Source: Thalassovita mediterranea (GTDB lineage Bacteria; Pseudomonadota; Alphaproteobacteria; Caulobacterales; Hyphomonadaceae). From it: 64,000 nucleotides of DNA. Position numbers and translations under genes: made by a program. The notes under the pieces are model-generated. The model was given only the letters and a program-made list of their open reading frames with translations, made no database searches and was not told the DNA's origin. Below, piece after piece: positions 7,599-16,184 of this stretch. The first letter of the stretch is position 1; each line of letters opens with the position of its first letter. The stretch lies in assembly GCA_019448215.1 (NCBI GenBank), contig CP080408.1:1550001-1614000 (forward strand), written 5' to 3'.

Positions 7599-9323
7599 GT
7601 GGGCTCGCTTCTCAGCGACATACGCACAGCCGTAAGGCAATCTGAAGCCTATGCGCCTGTCCGGCGCTGGCGGCTTGAAAGACTGACGCGCCGGCCGGGG
7701 GTTTACCCTGACTGGCGCGTTCTGCTTTCCGGGCATGAACAGGACTGGGCCGCCGCGAGCGAAAGCGCCGATGGCAAGCGCATCCTGATCGCGACAAGTC
7801 TTGGGCTTCATTTTACCGCGAATACGGTCGACACGCTGATGGCAGCGGCGCTGACGCTGCGCGGGGCCAAGGTCGATATCGGCTATTGTGATGGCCTGCC
7901 GGCCTGTCAGGTGATCGAGCATACGCTCGCGCCCAGCCTGCCACGTATTGCCAAGGAGGGCCCGGGACCGGATTTTTGTGGGGCATGTACCAGCGCAGCA
8001 GACCGGGTGAGTTCGCCTCTGGGCCTTGATGTCCGCAGGTTCTCCGACGTTCTGAGTGAGAGTGACCGCGCCGAGGCGAAGGCCTTTGGTGAGCGCTGGC
8101 AGGGTCATCGCAGTACCGAACATGACGACCCGCGCGTCATGCACGCCTATGCCGGCGCGCTGCGCTTTTTCGGCAAGGGCGACCTTGGCGATAGCGATCT
8201 TGAAACGCAGATTTTCAGCCGCTACCTCGCGGCCGCCTCGCTGTCTGATGCGGCGGCGCGCAGGTTGATCGACGCGCATCAGTACGATGTTATCGTCGCC
8301 CACCACGGCATCTATGTGCCGCAGGGCCAGTTCGCCGAAGCGGCGCGCGATACCGACACGCGGCTTGTGACCTGGCACCCGGCCTATCGGCGCGGGCGTC
8401 TGATCTATCAACATGGTGACACGTATCACCGCGCGATGATCGACGAGCCGGAAAGCGTCTGGAACCAGCGTCCGCTGAGCGCGGCTGAGACCGCAGATCT
8501 CGACACCTATCTCGCCTCACGTGAGACCGGGGCGCAGGACTGGATCACCTTTCAGAGGCGCGACCCGGAAAGCCTGCAATCGACCTATGCCGCGCTGGAC
8601 CTCGACCCGGCAAAGGACACCTATCTGCTGGCGGCGAATGTCGTCTGGGATGCGCGGCTGAATTATGCCCAATCAGCCTATGGCCACATGATTGAATGGG
8701 CGATCGACACGGTGTCTTGGTTTGCGAAGCACCCGGATCGCCAGCTGGTCGTGCGGTGCCATCCGGGCGAAGTGATGAACAGCCCGCGCGCCTCTGACAG
8801 GCTGGACGATGCGCTCCGCGCCGCCTTCCCGGAGATGCCGGAGAATGTGCGGCTGGTCTCGCCTGAAAATGACATCAACACCTATTCGATCGCGCAGCTG
8901 TCCAAGGGCGCGCTGATCTTCAACACCAAGCTCGGCATGGAGCTGTCGGCCCGCGGCATGCCTGTGGTGGTGGCGGGCGATGCGTGGATCCGCGGGAAGG
9001 GTTTCGGGCGCGACGCCTATGACCGTGAGTCCTATTTCCGCCTGCTGGAGAGCCCGGGCACGTTCGACCCGCTGACCGAGAGCGAGATCGAGGCGGCGCG
9101 GCGCTATGTCTACCACTTCTATTTCCGCCGCTGCATTCCATTGAAGGCGCTGGACGGGTCTGCCGGGTGGCCACTGACGCAGCTGCATGCAGACGCTTTT
9201 AATCTGGCAAAGCCGGGCGTGGACCCGAATATGGACGCGATTTGCGAGGGCATTCTTGCTGGCGCGCCATTTGAGACGATAGATGATGAGAATGCGCTGG
9301 ACCGCGCGGGGGAGATGCCATGA
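7599..9323 (+). CDS. Capsule polysaccharide synthesis-like protein (KpsC/KpsS-type, candidate nonulosonate/Kdo-type transferase)
   Basis: 574 residues from a GTG 13 bases after neuB; the Shine-Dalgarno purines lie very close to it, so the start is uncertain. The C-terminal half has a GT-B-like nucleotide-sugar region: VVRCHPGE (about 382-389), a Pro/Glu/Asn stretch near 420, then FNTKLGMELSARGMPVVVAG (about 437-456), which resembles the region capsule-synthesis (Kdo transferase) proteins use to bind CMP-sugars. The N-terminal third has an FCGAC Cys pair of unknown meaning. It sits between neuB and a HAD phosphatase, overlapping the latter by 4 bases. Inference: it may transfer the nonulosonate made by this module. 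Confidence 0.65.
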   Translation: MGSLLSDIRTAVRQSEAYAPVRRWRLERLTRRPGVYPDWRVLLSGHEQDWAAASESADGKRILIATSLGLHFTANTVDTLMAAALTLRGAKVDIGYCDGLPACQVIEHTLAPSLPRIAKEGPGPDFCGACTSAADRVSSPLGLDVRRFSDVLSESDRAEAKAFGERWQGHRSTEHDDPRVMHAYAGALRFFGKGDLGDSDLETQIFSRYLAAASLSDAAARRLIDAHQYDVIVAHHGIYVPQGQFAEAARDTDTRLVTWHPAYRRGRLIYQHGDTYHRAMIDEPESVWNQRPLSAAETADLDTYLASRETGAQDWITFQRRDPESLQSTYAALDLDPAKDTYLLAANVVWDARLNYAQSAYGHMIEWAIDTVSWFAKHPDRQLVVRCHPGEVMNSPRASDRLDDALRAAFPEMPENVRLVSPENDINTYSIAQLSKGALIFNTKLGMELSARGMPVVVAGDAWIRGKGFGRDAYDRESYFRLLESPGTFDPLTESEIEAARRYVYHFYFRRCIPLKALDGSAGWPLTQLHADAFNLAKPGVDPNMDAICEGILAGAPFETIDDENALDRAGEMP

Positions 9324-9838
9324 TCAGGTCGCTGGACGATCCGGAATTTGCCGCGCGGGCGCGCGATGTCGAGATACTCGGCATCGATTTCGACGGGGTG
9401 ATGACCGACAACAAGGTCTACGTTTTCGAGGATGGCCGCGAGGCTGTGGTCTGCTCGCGTCTTGAGGGCTATGGCCTGCGCGCGGCGGCGGCGACGGGCG
9501 TCTATTGCTTCATCATGTCGACCGAGGAGAACCCCGTCGTCACGGCGCGGGCGAAGAAGCTGAAGATCGACTGCCAGCAGAATATTCCTGACAAGGTGGC
9601 GGCGTTCACCAAAGTGCTGGAAGAGCGCGGCCTCAGCTTTGCTCAGGCGGCTTTCATCGGCAACGACACCAATGACAAGGGCGTGCTGGAGCTGGTGCAC
9701 CTGCCGATCTCTGTTAGCGATTCACACGAAGTGCTCGACACGATTGAGACATTCAGGACAAAGCGCCTCGGCGGCAATGGCGCGGTGCGCGAAGCCTGCG
9801 ACGCGATTGCGCAGGCGCGCTCAGGCAAAAAAGGATAG
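9320..9838 (+). CDS. KdsC-like HAD phosphatase (candidate nonulosonate 9-phosphatase)
   Basis: 172 residues, the normal length for C0-type HAD phosphatases without a cap domain. HAD motif I DFDGVMTD is at 23-30 with nucleophile Asp23 and Asp25; motif III/IV is GNDTND near 112-117; GGNGAVREACD near the C-terminus is shared with KdsC. The phrase STEENPVV (about 64-71) resembles the HAD domains found fused to acylneuraminate cytidylyltransferases more than KdsC itself (this comparison is from memory). It overlaps the preceding gene by ATGA and is followed after 5 bases by an SDR gene. A role as Kdo-8-phosphate phosphatase for the kdsA gene at 31268 remains possible. Confidence 0.82.
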   Translation: MIRSLDDPEFAARARDVEILGIDFDGVMTDNKVYVFEDGREAVVCSRLEGYGLRAAAATGVYCFIMSTEENPVVTARAKKLKIDCQQNIPDKVAAFTKVLEERGLSFAQAAFIGNDTNDKGVLELVHLPISVSDSHEVLDTIETFRTKRLGGNGAVREACDAIAQARSGKKG

Positions 9839-9843
9839 GCAAG

Positions 9844-10686
9844 ATGCTGGACAAACTTTTCGGACTGTATGGACGCACCATCGTGGTGACGGGCGGCTAT
9901 GGCCAGATCGGGCGCGCCATGGCGAACGGCCTTGTCGGCTGCGGCGCGAATGTCGCTATCGTTGAGCCAAATGCCAGCGATGAGGCGACCGCGAAGACGT
10001 TTCCGGACGCGCCGGATGATGTGATCAAGGCATTCTCTGCCGATGTGACGGACCGGGCTTCGCTCGAGGCCGCGCTTGAGGCGATCACCAAACACTTCGG
10101 CACGCCGTCCGGCCTTGTGAACAATGCCGCGCTCGACAGCCCGCCAAACTCCACGGCGGCAGAGAATGGTCCGTTCGAGGACTATCCGGCCGCGAGCTGG
10201 GAGCGGATCATGGACGTCAATGTGAAGGGCGTCTTCCAGTGCTGTCAGGTGTTCGGCAAGGCGATGGCCGATGCGGGCAAGGGCTCGATCGCCAATGTCG
10301 CCTCCATCTATGGCACCGTGTCGCCGGACCAGTCGCTCTATCAGTATCGCCGTGACCGGGGTGAGACCTTCTACAAGCCGGTCGCGTATAGCGCGTCGAA
10401 ATCGGCGCTCTACAATCTGACGCGCTATCTGGCGGTCTATTGGGGGCCGAAGGGCGTGCGCACCAATACGCTGACCTTTGCCGGTGTCTTCAACAATCAG
10501 GATGGCGAGTTCCTCGACAATTACGAGAAGAAGATCCCGCTTCGCCGGGGCGGCGATTATGACCGCCTGCGGGGCATGGCACTCGCCGAAGACTATGTCG
10601 GGCCGACGGCCTTCCTGATGTCGGACGCCTCATCCTATGCCAATGGTGCAGACTTCCGCATCGATGGCGGTTTCCTGGCGATGTAG
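9844..10686 (+). CDS. PtmA-like short-chain dehydrogenase/reductase
   Basis: 280 residues. Cofactor motif TGGYGQIG is at 16-23, NNAA at 93-96, Ser154 and the catalytic Tyr182/Lys186 (YSASK) are in place, and the C-terminus ends with NGADFRIDGGF, a classical SDR layout. The stretch around residues 205-220 (RTNTLTFAGVFNNQDGEFL) and the SSYANG segment resemble PtmA, an SDR of Campylobacter flagellin-glycan (legionaminic acid) clusters, as I recall that sequence. It follows the HAD gene by five bases, so it likely serves the same nonulosonic-acid pathway, reducing or oxidising a sugar intermediate; the substrate is unknown. Confidence 0.85.
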   Translation: MLDKLFGLYGRTIVVTGGYGQIGRAMANGLVGCGANVAIVEPNASDEATAKTFPDAPDDVIKAFSADVTDRASLEAALEAITKHFGTPSGLVNNAALDSPPNSTAAENGPFEDYPAASWERIMDVNVKGVFQCCQVFGKAMADAGKGSIANVASIYGTVSPDQSLYQYRRDRGETFYKPVAYSASKSALYNLTRYLAVYWGPKGVRTNTLTFAGVFNNQDGEFLDNYEKKIPLRRGGDYDRLRGMALAEDYVGPTAFLMSDASSYANGADFRIDGGFLAM

Positions 10687-10699
10687 GGAGGCAATCGGG

Positions 10700-11788
10700 G
10701 TGGGGGTCATCAGGTTTCTTCTGGCGATGACCGTCGTGGTCGATCACTATGGCGGTGTCCTTGGCTATCAGATGGGGTCAGGCTCTGTCGCGGTAGAGGC
10801 CTTTTTCATCATCTCTGGCTTCTACATGGCGCTTGTGCTGCAGGACCGGTATGCCGGGCGCCTGAAGCTGTTCTACACCAATCGGTACTTGCGGCTATTC
10901 CCGTCCTATTTCGCGATCCTGCTGCTGACGCTGATCGTCGGCATTGCGACCGGCGCCCATAGCCGGTTCACGCTGCCCATGGATGAGCTCGGTGCCGTCT
11001 TCATGGCGGGAGATTTCTGGACGAAGGCGTATATCGTCGTTTCCAATCTCGGCATCGTGTTGCTGGATGCGGCGCTTTTCCTGTCCTTTGATGGCGAGAG
11101 TCTGAGCCTGACGACCGATTTCACGGACTCTGCCGTGCCGGTTTATCAGTTCCTGCTGATCCCGCAGGGATGGTCGTTGGGGCTTGAGATCTATTTCTAC
11201 GCGCTGGCACCATTTCTTCTTGTGAAGGGATGGCGTGTCGCGGCGGGGTTGGCCTTGTCGCTTGGTGTGTTCATCGCCCTGTCGATGACGGCGCTGCCAA
11301 GCGATCCGTGGACGCATCGCTTCTTCCCATCGATCCTTTTCATGTTCCTGGCGGGGTCACTGTCCTGGAAGCTGTTGCGTCACAAACTCGATGCGCCGTG
11401 GATGAAGAAGCTGGGGCTTGTGCTGCTTATCCTGACGGTGGTCGTTATCCTTGCCCTGAATGCCAGCCCTTTTGATAGGGAAATTACGCGCTTTCTCTTG
11501 CTTACACTTATCGCCATAAGTGTCGGGCCGGTGTTCGCGCTGGTGAAGGACAACAGGTATGATCGCGCCTTGGGCGACCTGTCGTATCCGATCTATGTCG
11601 CGCACCTGCTTGCCTTTATTATCGCAGGTGAGATCTATGCCGAGGGGCAGGCCCTGCTTGGCACGGTGCTGACCATCCTGATCAGCCTGGCGCTGGTCTA
11701 TGCAATCGAGCGCCCGCTGGACCGCTACAGACATGCGCGTCTGAAGCGCCGCAAAGATACAAAGGCGGATGAGGTAGCCAGCAGCTAA
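10700..11788 (+). CDS. Acyltransferase family 3 membrane protein (OafA-like)
   Basis: 362 residues from a GTG at 10700 with GGGAGG at 10686-10691; a longer frame from 10637 would overlap the SDR gene heavily. The opening (IRFLLAMTVVVDHYGG, with His17 in the segment typical of the catalytic His, then AVEAFFIISGFYMAL) and about ten hydrophobic segments match integral-membrane acyltransferases that O-acetylate O-antigen, peptidoglycan or other surface sugars. The Arg/Lys-rich C-terminal tail is cytoplasmic in such proteins. It is the last gene of the rightward unit that begins with the exporter and would add acyl groups to the glycan before export. Confidence 0.87.
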   Translation: MGVIRFLLAMTVVVDHYGGVLGYQMGSGSVAVEAFFIISGFYMALVLQDRYAGRLKLFYTNRYLRLFPSYFAILLLTLIVGIATGAHSRFTLPMDELGAVFMAGDFWTKAYIVVSNLGIVLLDAALFLSFDGESLSLTTDFTDSAVPVYQFLLIPQGWSLGLEIYFYALAPFLLVKGWRVAAGLALSLGVFIALSMTALPSDPWTHRFFPSILFMFLAGSLSWKLLRHKLDAPWMKKLGLVLLILTVVVILALNASPFDREITRFLLLTLIAISVGPVFALVKDNRYDRALGDLSYPIYVAHLLAFIIAGEIYAEGQALLGTVLTILISLALVYAIERPLDRYRHARLKRRKDTKADEVASS

Positions 11789-11793
11789 TTCGC

Positions 11794-14109
11794 TTATGGG
11801 CGCCGGCGCAGGTGCTTGCCGAGGCCGATCTCGTGCAGGGCTTCGCGCTGCTGCAGGATGCGGACGAGGGCACGCTTCTCGTCGATCTCAGCCTGAAGCA
11901 CCTGCTTCTCGACTGCGAGCGCCTCGATCTCTGCTTCAAGCGCGGCTTGGCTCGCGGCGGCTTCGTCGAGTTCCCGGCGCTGATCAGCGCGCAGCTCACG
12001 GCTGACCTCAAGATGCTTGCGGGTTTCCTTGTGCGCCGCGCGCTCCTGTGAGAGCAGCATTTTCAGGTCACGGTGGGTCTTCTCGTGAGCGGCCTTCTCG
12101 CGTTTGAGGGCGTTGCGCTCCTCTGAAATGATATATTTCAGATCGCGGTGCGTTTTCTCATGCACGGCTTTCTCTTTGGCGAGCTCTGCGCTGGTCTGTT
12201 TGTGCGCATTTCGCTCCTCAGAGAGGATTTGCTTGAGGTCCTGGTGGGTCTTCTCGTGCGCGGCCTTTTCCTTGGCGAGCTCCGCTTCCAGGCGCGCGCG
12301 CGTCTGCTCGTGAGCGGCTTTCTCTTTCGAGATCAGAACATCGAAATCCCGGCGGGCCGATTCCTGCGCTGCCTTCGCCGCTTCGAGCTTCTGTTGCAGA
12401 TCATTCGACAGGTTGCGGAAGGCTTCCATGCGCTCATTGAGCGAGTCACGCGCGGCGAGGACCGTCTGGAGCTTGCCTTCGAGATCGGTGCTGCGAGCTT
12501 CGGCGTGTGTGAGTAGCCGCTTCGTTGCGCTGAATTCCTGCTTCGACGCCTTCAGGGCCTCATCGGCCTGCGCAAGCTGGTTTTCGAGATCCTTGCGGGC
12601 GGTCATCGACTCCAGCAGCGACTTCTTCATCTCCTCTGCCCGCTCATATTGGCGGTCGAAGGAGGTGCGGATGTCGGCGATCTTCTGGGCGTGCTCGTCC
12701 TCGCGGACTTTCAGTTTCTCATGGAGTGAATCGGTGACCTTCTGGAAGGCCTCGATGCGTTCCTTGTATTTCTCGACAGTTTCGCCGAGCTGGTCGGATT
12801 TCAGACGCAGGCGCTTTCTGTCCGCGTCGGCCTTGTCGTAATGGCCCTGAAGCCCGTTGCGATAGGCTTCTGCGCGCTCGATCTCTGTGCGAAGGCGGCT
12901 GACTTCGTTCTGGATGCGCTTGGAAAGCGGTGTCTTCCCGCCTGTCGAGGGGAACTCTGCCTCGAGCCGTTCGACGTCAGCGATCTTGTTCCGGACATTG
13001 CCGAACTCTCGCAGGATGAGGTCTGCGGCGTTTTCCAATGGAGCCGATTTGGCGGCCTCGACCTCATTATTCAGGGCGGCAAAGAAGTCGCTCGCCCAGG
13101 CGCAGGTCTCGCCCGTGAGGAATACGGTGCCGGATGTGTCGGCAGGGATGTCGCTTGCCTTCTTGAGCTTCACCAGTGTCTGGCTGCCATCATAAAGCTG
13201 GGCCTCGAAGCCCGCGCTGATGAGGGGCTGAAGCTCCTCAATGAGGTTGGCGCGTGCGTCCTCGGTGAGATTCTTGTGGCTGTATTCAAGCATGACGAGC
13301 GCCGACTTGCAGCGCTCCAGCGTCTTGTGGGCGCCGGCCAGGACTTCTGCCTCATGACCTTCGGTGTCGATCTTCAGGAAGTCGATCCGGTCCAGGGCGG
13401 TGACCGGCGCGCATTTATCGAGCGCGACCATGTCGACGGTTGCGGTCTCGAGCACAGGCGAGCGGCCCGTGTCACGCAGGCCGCTGAAAGCCCCGTCGGT
13501 CGCGACGAAAAACTCAGCCTTGCCGCCCTTTTTGGAGGCAGCGGCATTGATCGCTTCAACGCGGCCTGAAAGCCCATTCTGGCTGATATTTTTCTTCAGC
13601 AGATCGAATGCTGATGGAAGCGGCTCAAGCGCGATGACCTTGCCCTTTTGGGCGATATGGCCCGCATGGACACCGAACAGTCCGAAATTGGCGCCGATAT
13701 CAACGGTAGTGGCAGCTTTGGGAAGGGTGGCATTGAGCGCGTTCAGGACGTCGGCTTCATTCATGTTGCCGATGAAAAACTCGGCACCAAAGAGGTCCCC
13801 AAGGTCGACATCGAAACGCAGTCCGTTTTTCAGCTCGGCGGTGCCTGTCTCGCCGGATCCGGCCGGATACAGCGAACGGAGCCTCGTGCGGATCAGACCA
13901 CTCAACTCGATGCGCGATTTGGCGTCCCGGAGCGTCGTGAGGAGGCGGAAAAGCGATAGAAGGTCCGGCTCTGGCGACTTGCCCTTCAGAAGATAGGGCG
14001 CCCGGCGATCAGCTGGCGCAGCCGCGGGCGCAGACGCTGCGGCCTTTTTAGCCGGCGTCTTCTTCGCTGCAGTCTTCTTTTTGTTTTGTGCCTGCGCCAT
14101 GCCTGTCAT
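11794..14109 (-). CDS. FkbM-type methyltransferase with a very long coiled-coil tail
   Basis: 771 residues; an internal ATG three codons in (14100) is an equal start. The N-terminus is Lys/Ala-rich (residues 5-30). Residues about 100-320 form an FkbM methyltransferase: TTVDIGANFGLFGVHAG (SAM motif I, about 134-150), ALEPLPSAFDLLKKN, and FLKIDTEGHEAEVLAGA (about 242-258). From about 370 to 765 the protein is one highly charged coiled coil, with near-identical repeats containing EKAAHEKTHRDLK, encoded around 12060-12335. FkbM enzymes usually have about 250 residues, so the tail is exceptional. It is convergent with the acyltransferase gene (5-base gap). Substrate: probably a glycan hydroxyl; not proven. 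Confidence 0.87.
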   Translation of the reverse strand: MTGMAQAQNKKKTAAKKTPAKKAAASAPAAAPADRRAPYLLKGKSPEPDLLSLFRLLTTLRDAKSRIELSGLIRTRLRSLYPAGSGETGTAELKNGLRFDVDLGDLFGAEFFIGNMNEADVLNALNATLPKAATTVDIGANFGLFGVHAGHIAQKGKVIALEPLPSAFDLLKKNISQNGLSGRVEAINAAASKKGGKAEFFVATDGAFSGLRDTGRSPVLETATVDMVALDKCAPVTALDRIDFLKIDTEGHEAEVLAGAHKTLERCKSALVMLEYSHKNLTEDARANLIEELQPLISAGFEAQLYDGSQTLVKLKKASDIPADTSGTVFLTGETCAWASDFFAALNNEVEAAKSAPLENAADLILREFGNVRNKIADVERLEAEFPSTGGKTPLSKRIQNEVSRLRTEIERAEAYRNGLQGHYDKADADRKRLRLKSDQLGETVEKYKERIEAFQKVTDSLHEKLKVREDEHAQKIADIRTSFDRQYERAEEMKKSLLESMTARKDLENQLAQADEALKASKQEFSATKRLLTHAEARSTDLEGKLQTVLAARDSLNERMEAFRNLSNDLQQKLEAAKAAQESARRDFDVLISKEKAAHEQTRARLEAELAKEKAAHEKTHQDLKQILSEERNAHKQTSAELAKEKAVHEKTHRDLKYIISEERNALKREKAAHEKTHRDLKMLLSQERAAHKETRKHLEVSRELRADQRRELDEAAASQAALEAEIEALAVEKQVLQAEIDEKRALVRILQQREALHEIGLGKHLRRRP
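12060..12335 (-). repeat. Tandem coding repeats in the FkbM coiled-coil tail
   Basis: Four imperfect copies of a unit containing (A/V)HEKTH(R/Q)DLK, or a shortened HEQTRARL form, separated by SEERNA(H/L)K-type linkers, lie in this stretch on the minus strand. At the DNA level the segment GTGGGTCTTCTCGTG and close variants recur near 12073, 12149, 12243 and 12301. The repeats are in phase with the heptad pattern, so the tail length could vary between strains by slipped replication or recombination; that variability is inference. Confidence 0.7.
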
Positions 14110-14156
14110 CTGTCTACGGATAGTCGAACCTCAGACCGGATCGCCTGATCTGGTGT

Positions 14157-15218
14157 CTATTTCAAGTTTGGATTTCGTTTCTTGGCAGCGCGCTCTTCCT
14201 GCCGGTAGAGCCTCGTCCACGCCTTGTCCGCTTCATCGCCGGGCGGTTCGTCGAGATAGATCTTACCCATTTTCCTCACGCCCTCATCCGTCACAAGGTC
14301 GGGCCAGTATTGCTTCATCTGCGCCCGGTCATAGGACATGAGCGCCGTGTTACCGGCCCGAAGCTCTTCTTCTATGCCCACATAGTGTTCACAAATTGAC
14401 CGGGGTGCATCGATGATGGCGTAGCCGCTGTCCCAGATCTTGAGAGAGAGGTCCGTGTCAGACTTGTAGAAGACATAGTCGTCTTCATTGGCGTACTGGG
14501 CCGCTTCAAGCGCTTCACGGGTATAGATGCCATGGTTGAGCATCAGATTGCCGCCAATAGTGCGCTGGACGTAGTACCGTTTCTGCTTTGGCCAGTCGCG
14601 GAAATAGAAGGCGCAGGCCCCAACGGGCACGCCCGCCTTCTTTGCCGATTCAATCTGCTCGATGCCATTACGGATTGCGCCGGGCATGAGCAGGCAGTCG
14701 TCCGAGATCATCAGGATGTAATCGGCAGAAGCGGCGCGGAAGCCCATATTCATGAAGCCGCCCCAGCTGCGCCGGCGCATGGAGGTCTCGCCATCCTTGT
14801 AGCGATTGTACTGGAGGATGGTGATCACATCCTCCTGCTTGGTCAGCCACGGGATCGTACGGTCGTCTGACCCGCCATCGATGACAATGATTTCGCCGTC
14901 CAGGCCTTCGAGTTCCCGTCGCACGGAGGCGAGGCATTTTTCGAGAAGCTTGCGCCGGTTGAGTGTGCCGAGGACGACGCTGACGCTTGGGCGCGGGTCA
15001 AGACAGTCATGCCGGGGCCGCGGCTTGCCGGCCCGCTCCAGATTTGGACGGATCGGGTCGACCGTATGATCGACCACATAGCCGCGCTGCTCGGCATTTA
15101 GAGAGTTGTGCCACTGGTTCCTGACAGCGTTTTGAGGCGTTTGAGGTGTTGGCGCGCTCTTTCGGCCTCCACGGATGACTGAACTCGCGGCGCGGCGCGC
15201 GCGTCTGGCCCACTCCAT
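14157..15218 (-). CDS. Family 2 glycosyltransferase
   Basis: 353 residues. After a basic N-terminal leader of about 75 residues comes the GT-A core: VSVVLGTLNRRKLLEKCLASV (about 78-98), IIVIDGGSDDRTI (about 108-120) and LMISDDCLLMPG (about 166-177), whose Asp pair is the candidate metal site. NEDDYVFYKSDTDLSLKIWDSG further on resembles the acceptor-binding region. The 66-residue leader before the core is unusual; internal starts are possible but none has a clearly better ribosome site. It lies 47 bases upstream of the FkbM/coiled-coil gene and is transcribed with it, in a group of glycan-modifying genes. Confidence 0.88.
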   Translation of the reverse strand: MEWARRARRAASSVIRGGRKSAPTPQTPQNAVRNQWHNSLNAEQRGYVVDHTVDPIRPNLERAGKPRPRHDCLDPRPSVSVVLGTLNRRKLLEKCLASVRRELEGLDGEIIVIDGGSDDRTIPWLTKQEDVITILQYNRYKDGETSMRRRSWGGFMNMGFRAASADYILMISDDCLLMPGAIRNGIEQIESAKKAGVPVGACAFYFRDWPKQKRYYVQRTIGGNLMLNHGIYTREALEAAQYANEDDYVFYKSDTDLSLKIWDSGYAIIDAPRSICEHYVGIEEELRAGNTALMSYDRAQMKQYWPDLVTDEGVRKMGKIYLDEPPGDEADKAWTRLYRQEERAAKKRNPNLK

Positions 15219-15348
15219 TTCCTGCTCCTGCTAATTTCCTGCCGGTCGATTTACCGATCTCAGCACGCCGTCACACTTGCAAGGCCTATACCCAGCACGC
15301 CTTAAAATGTCTGCCATTCGAGGGAGCGCGGTTTGTCTATTCAGTCGC

Positions 15349-16044
15349 TCAGGAAGCTGCCGGGGCGCCCGTGCCATACGAGTTGCGCTGCCAGATCGGA
15401 TGATCGTCCCTGATGAAGATGAGGTGCATCTGCCAGAGCGCGTGGTCGCCGGGCCGGTAGAGCGGATCGCACATGTCCACACAGCGGAAGCCGAGTGATT
15501 TCATGTGGAGCGACATCTCATCGAAAGTGAGGTTCTTGCGATCAACGAAATTCAGCTTGAAGTTATAAACCTCCATCATGATGAGGCTCGTATTCTTCAG
15601 CGTCTCTTCGCAGCCGGCAAGGATGTCGAGTTCGACACCGTGCGTGTCGAACTTCATGAAGTAAGGCCCCGGCATGTCGAACTCTTTGACCAGCGTGTCG
15701 ATCTTGCGGAGCGGGGTGGTGTGCACGTTTTCGCCGCTTGCCACTTTGGAGAGCGCGCCGCCGACATCGTTGGATTTCAGGAACTGGCCTTCGCCATCTT
15801 CGGATGACGCGCCGCACACGACATATTTGGTGCCTTCGTGCGTCGCAGCGAGCTGCTCCCAGATCTCCAGGAAGCGCGGGTCCATGTCGATGAGGAGGGT
15901 CTGCATGTCGGGCCAATGGGACTTGTAGAAGCCCAGATCATCGCCGCGGCCGGACCCGATATTAATCAAGCTGCCAACCTCGATTTTCTTTTCTGCGATC
16001 CTGGCAAACGCGTCTGCGATATGGGCGGAATTCTCAATTGGCAT
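15349..16044 (-). CDS. FkbM family methyltransferase (short)
   Basis: 231 residues from the ATG at 16044, which has GAGGA about 8 bases upstream; the open frame extends to a GTG at 16086 without a ribosome site. SAM motif I is INIGSGRGDD (about 28-37) and the later strand LIDMDPRFLEIW carries the acidic ribose-binding residue. FMKFDTHGVELDILAGCE (about 135-152) is the FkbM hallmark, here with Thr-His-Gly in place of the common Thr-Glu-Gly/His. C-terminal YGTGAPAAS is short with no coiled coil. It is transcribed divergently from the PhyH pair. Probably methylates a sugar of the surface glycan. Confidence 0.85.
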   Translation of the reverse strand: MPIENSAHIADAFARIAEKKIEVGSLINIGSGRGDDLGFYKSHWPDMQTLLIDMDPRFLEIWEQLAATHEGTKYVVCGASSEDGEGQFLKSNDVGGALSKVASGENVHTTPLRKIDTLVKEFDMPGPYFMKFDTHGVELDILAGCEETLKNTSLIMMEVYNFKLNFVDRKNLTFDEMSLHMKSLGFRCVDMCDPLYRPGDHALWQMHLIFIRDDHPIWQRNSYGTGAPAAS

Positions 16045-16127
16045 GCGGCAGTCCTCAAGCGTCGAAAGTCGAACCCGTGTAGCCACAATTGCGCCGACAG
16101 AGCAAGCGGTGTGCGGATGTTACGTAG

Positions 16128-16156
16128 TTGACATTTTCACGCTGTGAGAGATTCTC
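16128..16156 (+). promoter_or_regulatory. Candidate sigma-70-type promoter for the PhyH pair
   Basis: A perfect -35 hexamer TTGACA at 16128-16133 is followed after 17 bases by ATTCTC at 16151-16156, a weak -10. It lies 29 bases before the ATG at 16185 in the 140-base divergent gap between the FkbM gene and the first oxygenase gene. Only the -35 and the spacing are convincing. Confidence 0.4.
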
Positions 16157-16184
16157 CCGCCAAGTGGGCTGGAGTTAACAAAGT

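Noticed and set aside
9320-9838. Calling this HAD gene kdsC of the Kdo pathway
   Set aside because: Length and motifs fit KdsC, but its tight linkage to neuB and an STE-NPVV phrase favour a nonulosonate phosphatase; kept only as an alternative.
12122-12142. Perfect 8-bp inverted repeat TCTGAAAT...ATTTCAGA
   Set aside because: It lies inside the coiled-coil coding repeats with no regulatory context, so it is likely chance.
15219-15348. Possible small gene or RNA in the 130-base gap between the glycosyltransferase and FkbM genes
   Set aside because: No coding signal, stable hairpin or promoter pair was found.
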